A DNA stretch of 64,000 bases from DATCJA01 sp963814955 (GTDB lineage: Bacteria; Acidobacteriota; Vicinamibacteria; Vicinamibacterales; UBA2999): contig CAWFEX010000008.1 in the NCBI GenBank assembly GCA_963814955.1, forward strand, positions 310,001-374,000, given 5' to 3'. This document shows, in pieces, positions 44,361 to 53,469 of this stretch; position 1 is the first letter of the stretch; each line of letters opens with the position of its first letter. A model generated the notes under the pieces. The model saw only the letters and a list, made by a program, of their open reading frames with translations, was not told where the DNA came from and ran no database searches. A program made the translations under genes and the position numbers.

Positions 44361-45772
44361 CGTCACCACAGTCGGCCGTCGGCGTGCACGGCTACAACCT
44401 GGAATCGATGGCGTCGTGCTTCCAGGGACTCATTCCTGCGACGTTTCTTACCTGCGCCCGGGATGGAACGCCGAACGCGGCGATTCTCAGTCACGTCGAC
44501 TATGTCGATTCGACGCACGTGGCGCTCTCGTTTCAGTTTTTCAACAAGAGCCACCGGAATATCGCAGAAAACCCTCACGCCCTGGTCCGTCTGCTCGACC
44601 CGGACACGAGCCAGGGGTGGCGGCTGCGTCTGCGGTACATCCGATCGGAAACCTCGGGCCCGGTATTCGACCGGATGAACCTGAGGATAGAAGCCATCGC
44701 GTCGTACTCCGGCCTCAAGGGCATCTTCAAACTGCTGGCAGCCGATATCTACGAGGTGCTGTCGGTCGAAAAGGCCGAAGACGAGAGCGCGCGGTCGGCA
44801 GCGGCGGAGGGCCGGCGGCCGGCCGCTGCCGATCCGGTCTTCACGATGAAGGCCCTCCAGAATCTGTCCGACCGCATCCACCGGGCCGAGTCGCTCGAAG
44901 GGCTGCTCGACTCAATCCTCGAAGGGCTCGAGGAAAGCTTCGGCTTCGGTCACTCGATGATCCTTCTTCCTTCCTATGACGAAGGCGTGTTCGTCACCAT
45001 CGCCAGCCGCGGATATGCGGAGACAGGCGTCGGTGCGGAGGCAAGGCTCGGAGAAGGCATCATCGGCATGGTCGCGGAGGCACGCAAGCCGATTCGCATC
45101 GCGGGGCTGATTCGCCAGCTGCTCTACGCGTACGCGGTCCACAAGCGTGCGCAGGAAGCGGGACTGTGCCCGCCCGATCGCCAGATTCCACTGCCTGGAC
45201 TTCACAATCCGGAGAGCCAGTTAGGGGTACCGCTTCTCGTGCGCGGCGAGCTGGTGGGCGTGCTGTGCATCGAAAGCGAAATGCCGTACCGCTTTCACGA
45301 GGAAGACAAGACGACCATCGAGCTCCTGGGCAGCTATCTGGCCATTGCGATTCAGAACATGCAGTTGCATGAGCGGTCGGAGGGGTCGCCCGACAGCGCG
45401 GTGTCACCGGCACCAAAGACCGCCTCGGTGGCCGTTCCGCGGTCGTCGCCCAAACGGGAAGTTGCGTACTACACGCGCGACGAATGCATCCTGATTGATG
45501 GTGAGTACCTGATCCGCAGTCTGCCTGCTAACATTCTGTGGAAGCTGCTGCGCCGGCGCGACGCCGAAGGACGTGTGGAGTTCACCAATCGCGAGCTTCG
45601 CCTCGACAAATCATTGAATCTGCCCGAGTGGAAGGACAACCTCGAGACGCGGCTGCTGCTGCTGCGGCGACGACTCGAAGAGAAGTGCGCCGACATCCGC
45701 ATCGTCCCGCGCGGCCGTGGCCGGTTCGCGCTCGAGCTCGGCTGCAACGTCACGCTCGTCGAGCGGCCATAA
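44357..45772 (+). CDS. Split-barrel + GAF + winged-helix-like fusion, putative redox sensor/regulator
   Basis: 471 residues in three parts. Residues about 15-135 form a PNPOx-like split barrel (FLTCARDGTPNAAILSHVDY, NKSHRNIAENPHALVRLLDP). Residues 165-338 form a GAF domain (LEESFGFGHSMILLPSYDEG, LLVRGELVGVLCIESE). The C-terminal 105 residues (EVAYYTRDECILIDGEYLIR, ILWKLL, EFTNRELRL, RGRGRFALEL) resemble a winged-helix output domain. A flavin or heme barrel, a small-molecule sensor and a possible DNA-binding end suggest a one-component redox regulator. Coupled by ATGA to the single-domain barrel upstream. The combination is unusual. Confidence 0.75.
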   Translation: MTSPQSAVGVHGYNLESMASCFQGLIPATFLTCARDGTPNAAILSHVDYVDSTHVALSFQFFNKSHRNIAENPHALVRLLDPDTSQGWRLRLRYIRSETSGPVFDRMNLRIEAIASYSGLKGIFKLLAADIYEVLSVEKAEDESARSAAAEGRRPAAADPVFTMKALQNLSDRIHRAESLEGLLDSILEGLEESFGFGHSMILLPSYDEGVFVTIASRGYAETGVGAEARLGEGIIGMVAEARKPIRIAGLIRQLLYAYAVHKRAQEAGLCPPDRQIPLPGLHNPESQLGVPLLVRGELVGVLCIESEMPYRFHEEDKTTIELLGSYLAIAIQNMQLHERSEGSPDSAVSPAPKTASVAVPRSSPKREVAYYTRDECILIDGEYLIRSLPANILWKLLRRRDAEGRVEFTNRELRLDKSLNLPEWKDNLETRLLLLRRRLEEKCADIRIVPRGRGRFALELGCNVTLVERP

Positions 45773-45783
45773 GCAAATCAGGT

Positions 45784-45877
45784 ACGTAGTGTCCGGCTTT
45801 AGCCGGACCCTCAAAGTCCGCCTGCCCCGACTTACGCTAGGGCACCCCGGGATCAGGGGTGAAGGCGGATACTACGT
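45784..45877. repeat. 94-bp MITE-like palindromic element
   Basis: Ends ACGTAGTGTCCG (45784-45795) and CGGATACTACGT (45866-45877) are inverted repeats matching at 11 of 12 positions. Inside are a perfect 8-bp palindrome GTCCGGCT-TT-AGCCGGAC (45791-45808) and a smaller CACCCC...GGGGTG hairpin (45843-45861). No coding capacity. It sits between the fusion regulator and the dehydrogenase gene. The core palindrome recurs at 48660. Confidence 0.7.
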
Positions 45878-45879
45878 CG

Positions 45880-46882
45880 TCAGCGGCCGGGATAAAACGA
45901 CGGCAGCCGCAGGTCGCGCATCGTCCGCAACCCTGGCGGCGCATCGACGACCGCCGGAATCGAATTCACCACCATCGACGCGGTGGCAATGTCACCGTGC
46001 ACGCCCCCGTCGATCTTCGAATGAATCCTCGGAGATCCCTCAATGAGTACCGAGTCGAACGACTGGGGAGCGCCCAGATACGCCTCGAGATGCAGCCGGA
46101 TGCGCTCCTCCCCTTTGACATATCCGATGCCGTCCTGGACGATGCCGCATACGTAACCGGCATCGACGGCGAGGAGCTCACTCTCGACGGTACGGGAAGC
46201 GATCTTCGGGACGACCTCATCGGTGACGCGCTCGAGCTTCCATCCCACCGCGTCGGCAATCATCTGAATCGACTCTGAGAAACCGACATGCCGCAGTTGA
46301 CCCGTATCGACGCCGCGCTGGAACTGCTCGGTCGTCAGCCCCGCGCCGATCTTGCGCTGAAACGGGAGCCGGCGGACGCGTGCATCCTGCACCCGCTGCA
46401 CCTCGATCCGGTCGACACGCTCGCACACAGCGGTGAGCGCAATAGGAAACGCGTCCATGATGAAGCCCGGGTTGACGCCGGTGCTCAGGTACCGCGACCT
46501 TCGCCTTACGGGCCACCTGGTCCAGCCGTCTGGCGAAGCGTCTGTTTCGCGTCGCCGGGTACGCTGCCTCTTCGGTCGTGGTGACGATCGGCACGCGACG
46601 GCTGAGCACCTCCTCGAACTGCGGCAGTACCTGTTTGAGCCGTGAGCCGGTGCACATCACGGCCACGTCAGGTCTGGTCGCCCGGAGTGTCGGGCCGATG
46701 TCATCGCGCACCTTTACGCGCATCCGGCGGCCAAGTTCCAGAACCTCGCCGGCGTCCCTCCCCGTCATCGACGGGTCGATATCAACGGCCCCGACGATCT
46801 GAAACGCCTTACGGCGATCGAGCTGGCCAGCCACGGCGGCGCCAATAGGTCCCAGGCCGACGAGCACGACACGAATTGGCAT
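45880..46882 (-). CDS. DapB-like NAD(P)-dependent dehydrogenase (2,4-diaminopentanoate dehydrogenase type), one frameshift
   Basis: Rossmann N-terminus VVLVGLGPIGAAVAGQL, then DVAVMCTGSRLKQVLPQFEE, a DapB-like layout. The C-terminal part (MDAFPIALTAVCERVDRIEV to the stop at 45880) continues one frame over. An extra base in the GG at 46488-46489 is the break; removing it reads KVAVLSTGVNPGFIMDAFP and gives about 333 residues. That length and the NPGFIMDAFP join match 2,4-diaminopentanoate dehydrogenases, relatives of DapB that act in ornithine degradation. The substrate here is not proven. The 3' end lies 2 bp from the palindromic element. Confidence 0.8.
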
Positions 46883-46913
46883 TCCGCCTCCTGCACAAGA
46901 AACCGATTATAGA

Positions 46914-49058
46914 ATGCACGCAATGATGAGCAGGCTTCTCGCGGCCGCCTCCGCTGTCGTGGCGCTGCATCTCATCGGTGTCGAGGCACAACAGCCGAGC
47001 GTTCAACGCTTCGATCGGGCCCAGGCGGGAGCACGGTCACCGCGAAATGCCAATTACGACATCGACGTCACGCTCGATCACTCTGCGCGCCGCCTGACCG
47101 GCCGCGAAACGATTCGCTGGCGCAACATCAGCGCCAACCCCACATCCGAACTGCAGTTTCATCTGTACTGGAATGCATGGCGAAATCTCGATTCGACATG
47201 GCTGCGCGAAAGACAACTTGCCGGCAACTTCACCACGCCACGCGAGGACGCATGGGGCTCGATGGACGTGAGCCGGGTTCGCGTACGCCGCCCTGTGCGC
47301 GTCGATGGAAGTCCGGCGGGACGGTTCGGCGCGCAGATCTGACAACGAATCGAACGGCTGGACCGACCTGACTTCCGAACAGCGGTATCTGGCGCCCGAC
47401 GACGGCAACGCCGCCGATCGCACGGTGATGGCGGTGACGCTGCCGTTCGCGGTGCAGCCGGAGGAAACGCTCGATATCGAGGTGGAATGGACGGGCAAGA
47501 TTCCCCGTCCGTTTGCGCGCACCGGCTACGTGGACGACTACTACTTCATCGCCCAGTGGTTCCCGAAGATTGGCGTGCTGGAGGATGCGGGCTGGAACAC
47601 ACACCAGTTCCACTCCCACACCGAGTTCTACTCCGACTACGGCGTCTACGACGTGCGGATTACCGCGCCGCGCGAATTCGTCGTCGGCGCGACCGGCTGC
47701 CGTCCGCCGCGTGACGCTCAGATCCGTCGCCCACCTGCGGCGACGGCGACAGCGGCGGCAACGGCGATGGACTATCCGAGAACACACACCGGTATTGGGC
47801 CGCCGATGTCCACGACTTCGCGTGGACGGCGAGTCCGCAGTTCATCGACGTGAAGCGTACCTTCGAGCACCCGGGACTTCCGCGCGTCGAAATGCGGCTG
47901 CTGCTCCAGCCCGAGCACGCCGGCCAGGAGGCGCGCCACTTCGACGCTACCGCGGCCACGCTGCGTTACTACGGCGAGTGGTTTGGACCCTATCCCTTCA
48001 ACCACATCACCATCGTCGACCCCGCATATCAGAGCGGCAGCGGCGGCATGGAGTACCCGACGCTGTTCACGGCCGGTTCGCGATTCATTGCACCATCGCG
48101 CGTTCTGCAGCCCGAAGGCGTGACGATTCACGAGGCAGGGCACCAGTTCTGGTACGCGATTGTCGGCAGCAACGAATTCGAGCATGCCTGGATGGACGAA
48201 GGACTCAACACGTTCTCCACTGCACGCGTCATCGACGAGGCGGCGTTTCCCAATCAGCTCGCCCTGCGCTTTTTTGGTGGGTTCATTCCCTGGGTCATCG
48301 ACGACATCCGCCTTTCGCGCGCGACGGACGGCAACCGCCTGTCGGGTTATCGCGAGAACGCAGAAGCCGACGCCCAGGCGACTCCGACGTTCCGCTACTG
48401 GCCGGGCACCGCCACATTCATCACCTATAACAAGACGGCGCTCTGGCTGCACACACTGGAACGGCATCTTGGCTGGCCCGTGCTGCAGCGCGTGATGTCC
48501 ACATATTTCGCCCGGTGGAAGTTCCGCCACCCGCAGCCGGACGACTTCTTTGCGGTGGTGAACGAGATCACCGGTCGCGACATGAAATGGTTTTTCGACG
48601 AGGCGTACCGCGGCTCGAATGTGTTCGACTACGGTGTTCAGAGTTTCACGAGCAGGTCGGTCCGGCTGAAGCCGGACACTGCGGGTGAGCAAGAGCCGAA
48701 GCCGGACACGACGACGGAGCGGACCGGTGGCGAAGCGAGCGGATACCGCACGACGGTCGTCGTCCGGAGATTCGGCGAAGCTGTGTTTCCCGTTGACGTC
48801 GTTACGAAGTTCCGCGATGGCCAGCGCATCACGGAGCGCTGGGACGGACGCGATCGGCGCGTGATTTACACGTACGATCGGCCGTCAGAGGGTCTTTCCG
48901 TCGAAGTCGATCCCGAGCGTGTGCTGCTTCTCGACGTGAACTACACCAACAACAGCGCCACGCTCGCGCCACGGGCGGCCGATGCCAGCCTCAAGTGGAG
49001 CCTGAAGTGGCTCGTCTGGCTGCAGGACCTGATGCTCACCTACGCCTTCTTCGTATGA
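46914..49058 (+). CDS. M1 family metallopeptidase (two frameshifts)
   Basis: Signal peptide (MMSRLLAAASAVVALHLIGVEA) then the M1 N-terminal beta domain (LTGRETIRWRNISANPTSEL). The catalytic motif is TIHEAGHQFWYAIVGSNEFE followed by HAWMDEGLNTF. Frame breaks: one extra base near 47333 (removal gives RFGARSDNESNGWTDL) and a slip near 47710-47725, after which RYWAADVHDFAWTASPQFID reads through. About 714 residues when repaired. Near residue 582 the mature sequence contains SVRLKPDTAG, encoded by the palindromic element listed at 48660. Exported aminopeptidase-like zinc enzyme; substrate unknown. Overlaps the next gene by 4 bp. Confidence 0.85.
48660..48714 (+). repeat. Palindrome copy inside the M1 peptidase gene
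   Basis: GTCCGGCT-GA-AGCCGGAC at 48660-48677 has the same 8-bp arms as the intergenic element at 45791. A half copy GAAGCCGGACACGACG follows at 48699-48714. Translated in the peptidase frame it gives VRLKPDT and then PKPDTTT. Confidence 0.7.
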
Positions 49059-50077
49059 CGATCGCAGCGTGGCGCGACGGATTTGTGCGCGTGCTCCGCG
49101 CGCCGGCGATCATCGCGGGCATGTTCGCGCTGACCATCGTCATCGCGCTTCCGCTCGCCGTCGCGGTGCGCGGGACGATCGCCGCTCACCTGGGCCGCAG
49201 CCTGATGGCCGATGCCGCAGCCGACGGCGCGAACTTCGACTGGTGGGAGGAATTCGGCTCTCAGGCATCAGGACTGACGACGACGTTTTCCCCCGCGATC
49301 ATCGGCTTTGCCGCCACACTCGACAACCTGAGCAGCATTCTCGACGCGCAACCGGAGGTCATGCCAATCACCCTGGCGTTGGCGGGTTACCTGCTGGCGT
49401 GGAGCTTCGTGTCTGCCGGCATTTTCGATCGCTACGCACGGCAGCGCCCCACGCGCGCGTTCGGGTTCTTTGGAGCTTCCGGGGTTTTCTTCGGGCGCTT
49501 CCTGCGCCTGGCGATCATGGCGGGCCTGGTGCACTGGGCGCTGTTTTCTCGCGTCCATACGTGGCTTCTCGACGATGGTTACAGATGGTTGACGCGAGAC
49601 ATCGCCGTCGAGCGCAATGCGTTTCTCTGGCGAGTCGCCCTTTACGTCCTGTTCGGAGCGTGTCTCATCGCCGTCAATATCGTGTTCGACTACGCGCGAA
49701 TCCGTCTTGTCGTCGAGGATCGGCGCAGCGTGTTCGGTGCCCTCCGAGCCGCGATCACATTCCTTGGACGCCATCCGGCCGCCGCATTCGGTCTCTATTC
49801 CTTGAATGCCCTGGCATTTCTCGTACTGATTGCTGTCTGGTCGCTGGCAGCGCCTGGCGTTACCGGCGCCGGCGGAGTCATGTGGGTCGCGTTCATCGCC
49901 GCGCAGTTTTATGTGCTTGCGCGAATCGTTTTGAAGCTGCAATTCATCGCGTCACAAACCGCGCTGTTCCAGGCGAGCCTGGCGCATGCCAGATACACGG
50001 CGGCGCCCGCGCCCCGGTGGCCGGAGTCGCCGGCTGCGGAAACGATCGCGGCGGTCAGTTCAGCGCCGCTTCGCTAG
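49055..50077 (+). CDS. Integral membrane protein of unknown function
   Basis: 340 residues from ATG 49055, which overlaps the peptidase stop. About six hydrophobic segments (IIAGMFALTIVIALPLAVAV, LAGYLLAWSFVSAGIF, VALYVLFGACLIAVNIVFDY, ALAFLVLIAVWSLAA). A DYARIRLVVEDRRSVFGALR segment precedes the last helices and is shared by related membrane proteins of unknown role. I recognise no transport or enzyme motif. Co-transcribed with the M1 peptidase; converges on ftsH with 23 bp overlap. Confidence 0.75.
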   Translation: MTIAAWRDGFVRVLRAPAIIAGMFALTIVIALPLAVAVRGTIAAHLGRSLMADAAADGANFDWWEEFGSQASGLTTTFSPAIIGFAATLDNLSSILDAQPEVMPITLALAGYLLAWSFVSAGIFDRYARQRPTRAFGFFGASGVFFGRFLRLAIMAGLVHWALFSRVHTWLLDDGYRWLTRDIAVERNAFLWRVALYVLFGACLIAVNIVFDYARIRLVVEDRRSVFGALRAAITFLGRHPAAAFGLYSLNALAFLVLIAVWSLAAPGVTGAGGVMWVAFIAAQFYVLARIVLKLQFIASQTALFQASLAHARYTAAPAPRWPESPAAETIAAVSSAPLR

Positions 50078-51906
50078 CTGTAGGTGAGACGGTTGGAGGC
50101 ACGACGGCGGGCGTCACCGCCCCCGCGAGCAATTCCTTCAAACGACTGCTGTCGATCGATTCGACGTCGAGCAGCTCCACGGCGACAGCCTTCACGGCGT
50201 CCCGCTGCTGTTCGACGATCTGCCGGGCCGTTTCGTAGCCGCGCATCACGATCGCGCGGATCTCGTCGTCCACCCGGCGGGCGGTTTCCTCGCTGAAGCC
50301 TGCCGCTCTGCTGTCCGAATCCCAGGCGCTCGCCGGACGGCGGTAATGAAGCGGTCCGAGCGGCGACATCCCGAGATCGCAGACCATCTGGCGGGCCAGC
50401 TCGGTCGCACGCTCGATGTCGTTGGCGGCACCGCTGGTCATCTGACGGAGAAAGGATTCCTCGGCCACGCGGCCGCCCATCAGAATCGCGATCTGCGCCT
50501 CGATAAACTGCTTCGAGTGCGTATACCGGTCGGCTTCAGGCAGCTGCATGGTCACGCCCAGCGCGCGACCGCGCGGAATGATTGTGACCTTGTGAAGCGG
50601 ATCGGCGTCGGGCAGCATGGCGGCCACCACGGCGTGCCCGGCTTCATGGTAGGCGCACGTCACCCGCTCGTGTTCGCTCATCGCCACCGATCTGCGCTCC
50701 ACTCCCATCAGCACCTTGTCACGCGCGGCATCGAGGTCGCGAGTGCCAACGGCGGTCCGACCGTTGCGGGCAGCGGTGAGCGCCGCCTCGTTGACGAGGT
50801 TTGCCAGATCCGCACCGGAGAAACCCGGCGTGCCGCGCGCGATTGAGCGGAGGTCCACATCGGGCTCGAGCGCCACCTTCCGTGAATGGACGCGCAGAAT
50901 CTGTTCGCGGCCGCGTAAGTCCGGATTGCCGACGGTGACTTGACGATCGAAGCGGCCCGGACGCAACAGCGCGGGATCCAGGATGTCCGGACGGTTCGTC
51001 GCCGCGACAACGATGATGCTCTCCGACTGCGTGAAGCCATCCATCTCGACGAGCAGCTGATTGAGCGTCTGCTCGCGCTCTTCGTGGCTCAACGACGTGC
51101 CCCCACGATTACGCCCGACGGCATCGAGCTCGTCGACGAAGATGATGCACGACTTGTGACGGCGCGCGTCGCGGAAGAGGCGACGAACGCGGGCCGCGCC
51201 CACACCGGCATACATCTCGACGAAATCCGAGCCGCTGACAGAGATGAACGGTACGGCGGCCTCACCCGCCATCGATCGGGCGAGCAGCGTCTTACCGGTT
51301 CCTGGCGGTCCGACCAGCAGGATGCCGCGCGGGATGCGGCCACCGATGGTGGCGAAACGCGCCGGATCCCTGAGGAACTCCACAATCTCGCGAACCTCGT
51401 CTTTCGCCTCGTCGACACCGGCGACGTCGGCAAAGGTGACGGGAACCTTTTCGGTATCGATGGTGCGGGTCCGTTCGAGAGTCGGCACGCGCCCCGTCAT
51501 CATTCGAATGAGAACCAGAGCGGCAATGCCGAAGAATCAGAAATCCCAGAACGATCGCACCGTAGCGGCCGGCATTGGACGGCTGCGGCTGGTGAACGTC
51601 GAGACGAATGCCGCGCTCGGCAAGTCCCGTCACGAACGTCGGATTGGAGGCGATGAAGCCCTGCGGTGCGACCGTGCGGAATGACCTGCCGTCCTTCCGC
51701 TCGAACAACACGCCGTCTGTGGTCACGGTTACGGTGGCAAGACGGCCTGCCTGTGCATCGCGAAGGAAATCGCTGAACGCAACAGACTCTGGTTGTACGG
51801 CGCTGGTCGTGCGAACAACCAGAAAGGCGATTGTCAGGAGCGCGACGATGCCGAGGATGGAGCCTGTCCAGAACAGGCCGTTGCGAGAAAGTCTGCCTCC
51901 GAACAC
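50055..51906 (-). CDS. ftsH: ATP-dependent zinc metalloprotease FtsH (one frameshift)
   Basis: Membrane-bound AAA+ protease that degrades membrane and regulatory proteins. GTG 51906 has GGGAG 6 bp upstream. Two membrane segments flank a periplasmic domain (LFWTGSILGIVALLTIAFLV; FSDFLRDAQAG). The frame breaks in the second helix near 51528-51533, where a surplus base follows IVLGFLI; without it the text runs GIAALVLIRMMTGRVP. The remainder is intact: Walker A GPPGTGKT, Walker B IIFVDELDAVG, SRH ATNRPDILDPALLRPGRFDR, zinc site HEAGHAV. About 616 residues repaired. Usually essential, so a sequencing slip is likely. Confidence 0.92.
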
Positions 51907-52066
51907 GCGGATCTCCCTACCTGGTCGCAGATGAGCCGACCACAACCGGAGATTCCGGGTGCAACACGGCCCGATTTTTGTGGGAAAGCATGGTCGGGGA
52001 CGAGCCGCGACGCATGCGCCACTCAATTCTAGTCAACCCCGTATCCCGTGTAAACAGCGATCCTTC

Positions 52067-52846
52067 ATGGAGTTACAGAGCTCAACGGTAATGCGAGACC
52101 CAGGAACGGTTCGAATCGGCTGCTCGGGCTGGCAATACCGACACTGGCGCGACAACTTTTACCCCGCAGGGCTGCCTCAGGCGCGCTGGTTCGCTCACTA
52201 CGCGCTTCATTTCGATACGGTTGAGATCAACAACACCTTTTATCGGCTGCCTGACGCCGGTACTTTTGCCAAGTGGCGTGAACAGGCACCGCCCCGTTTT
52301 GTCTACGCGGTCAAGGCGAGCCGATTCCTCACCCACATGAAAAAGCTGAAGGACCCGCAGGATCCGCTCGCCCGTTTCTTCGCCAACGCCCGGCATCTGG
52401 GCGCCTGTCTGGGGCCGGTCCTTTATCAGCTGCCGCCGCGCTGGCCGCTTGACCTCGAGCGTTTCGAGATCTTTCTTCGCACCCTCCACGCGGCGCGGCC
52501 GTCTCCCCTTCATGCCGTCGAATTTCGTGAACCGAGCTGGTACGACGAACGGGTCTACGCGCTCTTGAACCGGTATCGCGTAGCGCTATGTCTTCACGAC
52601 ATGGCGGGATCGGCCAGCGGAAAACTCGTCGTCGGCCCGTTTGTTTATGTTCGTTTTCACTTTGGCGAAGGGAAATATGGCGGCGCATACGATGATCAGC
52701 GGCTGGACGACTGGAGTGACTGGCTGACACAACGTGCCGCAAGCGGACTCGATGTCTATGCGTACTTCAACAACGACACGGGCGGGCATGCGCCGCGCGA
52801 TGCAATGCGTCTGCGCCGGCGTGTACAACGTCGACTTGCGGCGTAA
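52067..52846 (+). CDS. DUF72 (YecE-like) family protein
   Basis: 259 residues from ATG 52067; ATG 52091 is an alternative. TIM-barrel family of unknown function. Conserved motifs: GCSGWQYRHWRDNFYPAG, FDTVEINNTFYRLP, AVKASRFLTHMKKLKDP, and AVEFREPSWYDE. Near the end VYVRFHFGEGKYGG and VYAYFNNDTGGHAPRDA. Divergent from ftsH, 160 bp away; the next gene starts 12 bp downstream. Confidence 0.92.
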   Translation: MELQSSTVMRDPGTVRIGCSGWQYRHWRDNFYPAGLPQARWFAHYALHFDTVEINNTFYRLPDAGTFAKWREQAPPRFVYAVKASRFLTHMKKLKDPQDPLARFFANARHLGACLGPVLYQLPPRWPLDLERFEIFLRTLHAARPSPLHAVEFREPSWYDERVYALLNRYRVALCLHDMAGSASGKLVVGPFVYVRFHFGEGKYGGAYDDQRLDDWSDWLTQRAASGLDVYAYFNNDTGGHAPRDAMRLRRRVQRRLAA

Positions 52847-52858
52847 GATGGTCTGCCC

Positions 52859-53443
52859 ATGGACGCCCGGAGCCCGCTGGCGCTGGCCCCTGAGATAGAC
52901 GACTTCCGACGCCAGTTCGAGGAGCTTGCAACCGACGTCGATGCCCTCGTGGCGCCGCTCACCGACTCGGAATTCGTATGGCAGCCCGCGCCCGACCGAT
53001 GGTCCGTCGGACAGTGCATCGATCACCTCAACGCCACCGCCCGCGAGTATCTGCCGGTGCTGGACGCGGGAATCGCGGATGCCATGCGCCGCGGTCTGTA
53101 CGGCCCCGGCCCGTACCGGTACAACTGGGTGGGCCGCCTGCATGTGCTGCTGATGCAGCCGAATTCGTGGTTTCGCGCCAACGCGCCGCGATCGTTCTAC
53201 CCGCCGCCGAGCCGTTCCAGGCAGGAAATCATGGCGGCGTTCCGCGCGTATCAGGTGCAGTACGTCGATCGACTGCGGCAGGCGAACGGACTTGATCTGG
53301 CACGTGCGCGGGCCGCATCGCCGGTGGTGCACTGGATGCCGATGCCTCTCGGATCGGCGTTCGCGTTACTGATTACGCATGAGAGGCGGCATATCGCGCA
53401 GGCGCAGCGCGTGCTGCAGGCACAACGCCTTCCGCGCCGATAG
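52859..53443 (+). CDS. DinB/YfiT-like putative metal-binding protein
   Basis: 194 residues, four-helix bundle of the DinB_2 type. Histidine in CIDHLNATAREYLPVL and the HERRHIAQAQ pair near the C-terminus form the usual three-histidine metal site. In this superfamily some members are bacillithiol or mycothiol transferases; most have no known role. It ends 26 bp before the convergent transketolase gene. Confidence 0.88.
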   Translation: MDARSPLALAPEIDDFRRQFEELATDVDALVAPLTDSEFVWQPAPDRWSVGQCIDHLNATAREYLPVLDAGIADAMRRGLYGPGPYRYNWVGRLHVLLMQPNSWFRANAPRSFYPPPSRSRQEIMAAFRAYQVQYVDRLRQANGLDLARARAASPVVHWMPMPLGSAFALLITHERRHIAQAQRVLQAQRLPRR

Positions 53444-53469
53444 CGTTCGGTCACGCGGACCTGCGCTTC

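Noticed and set aside
45591..45814. Minus-strand frame reading MRVRLKPDTTY
   Set aside because: Translation of the palindromic element and the opposite strand of the regulator; not a gene.
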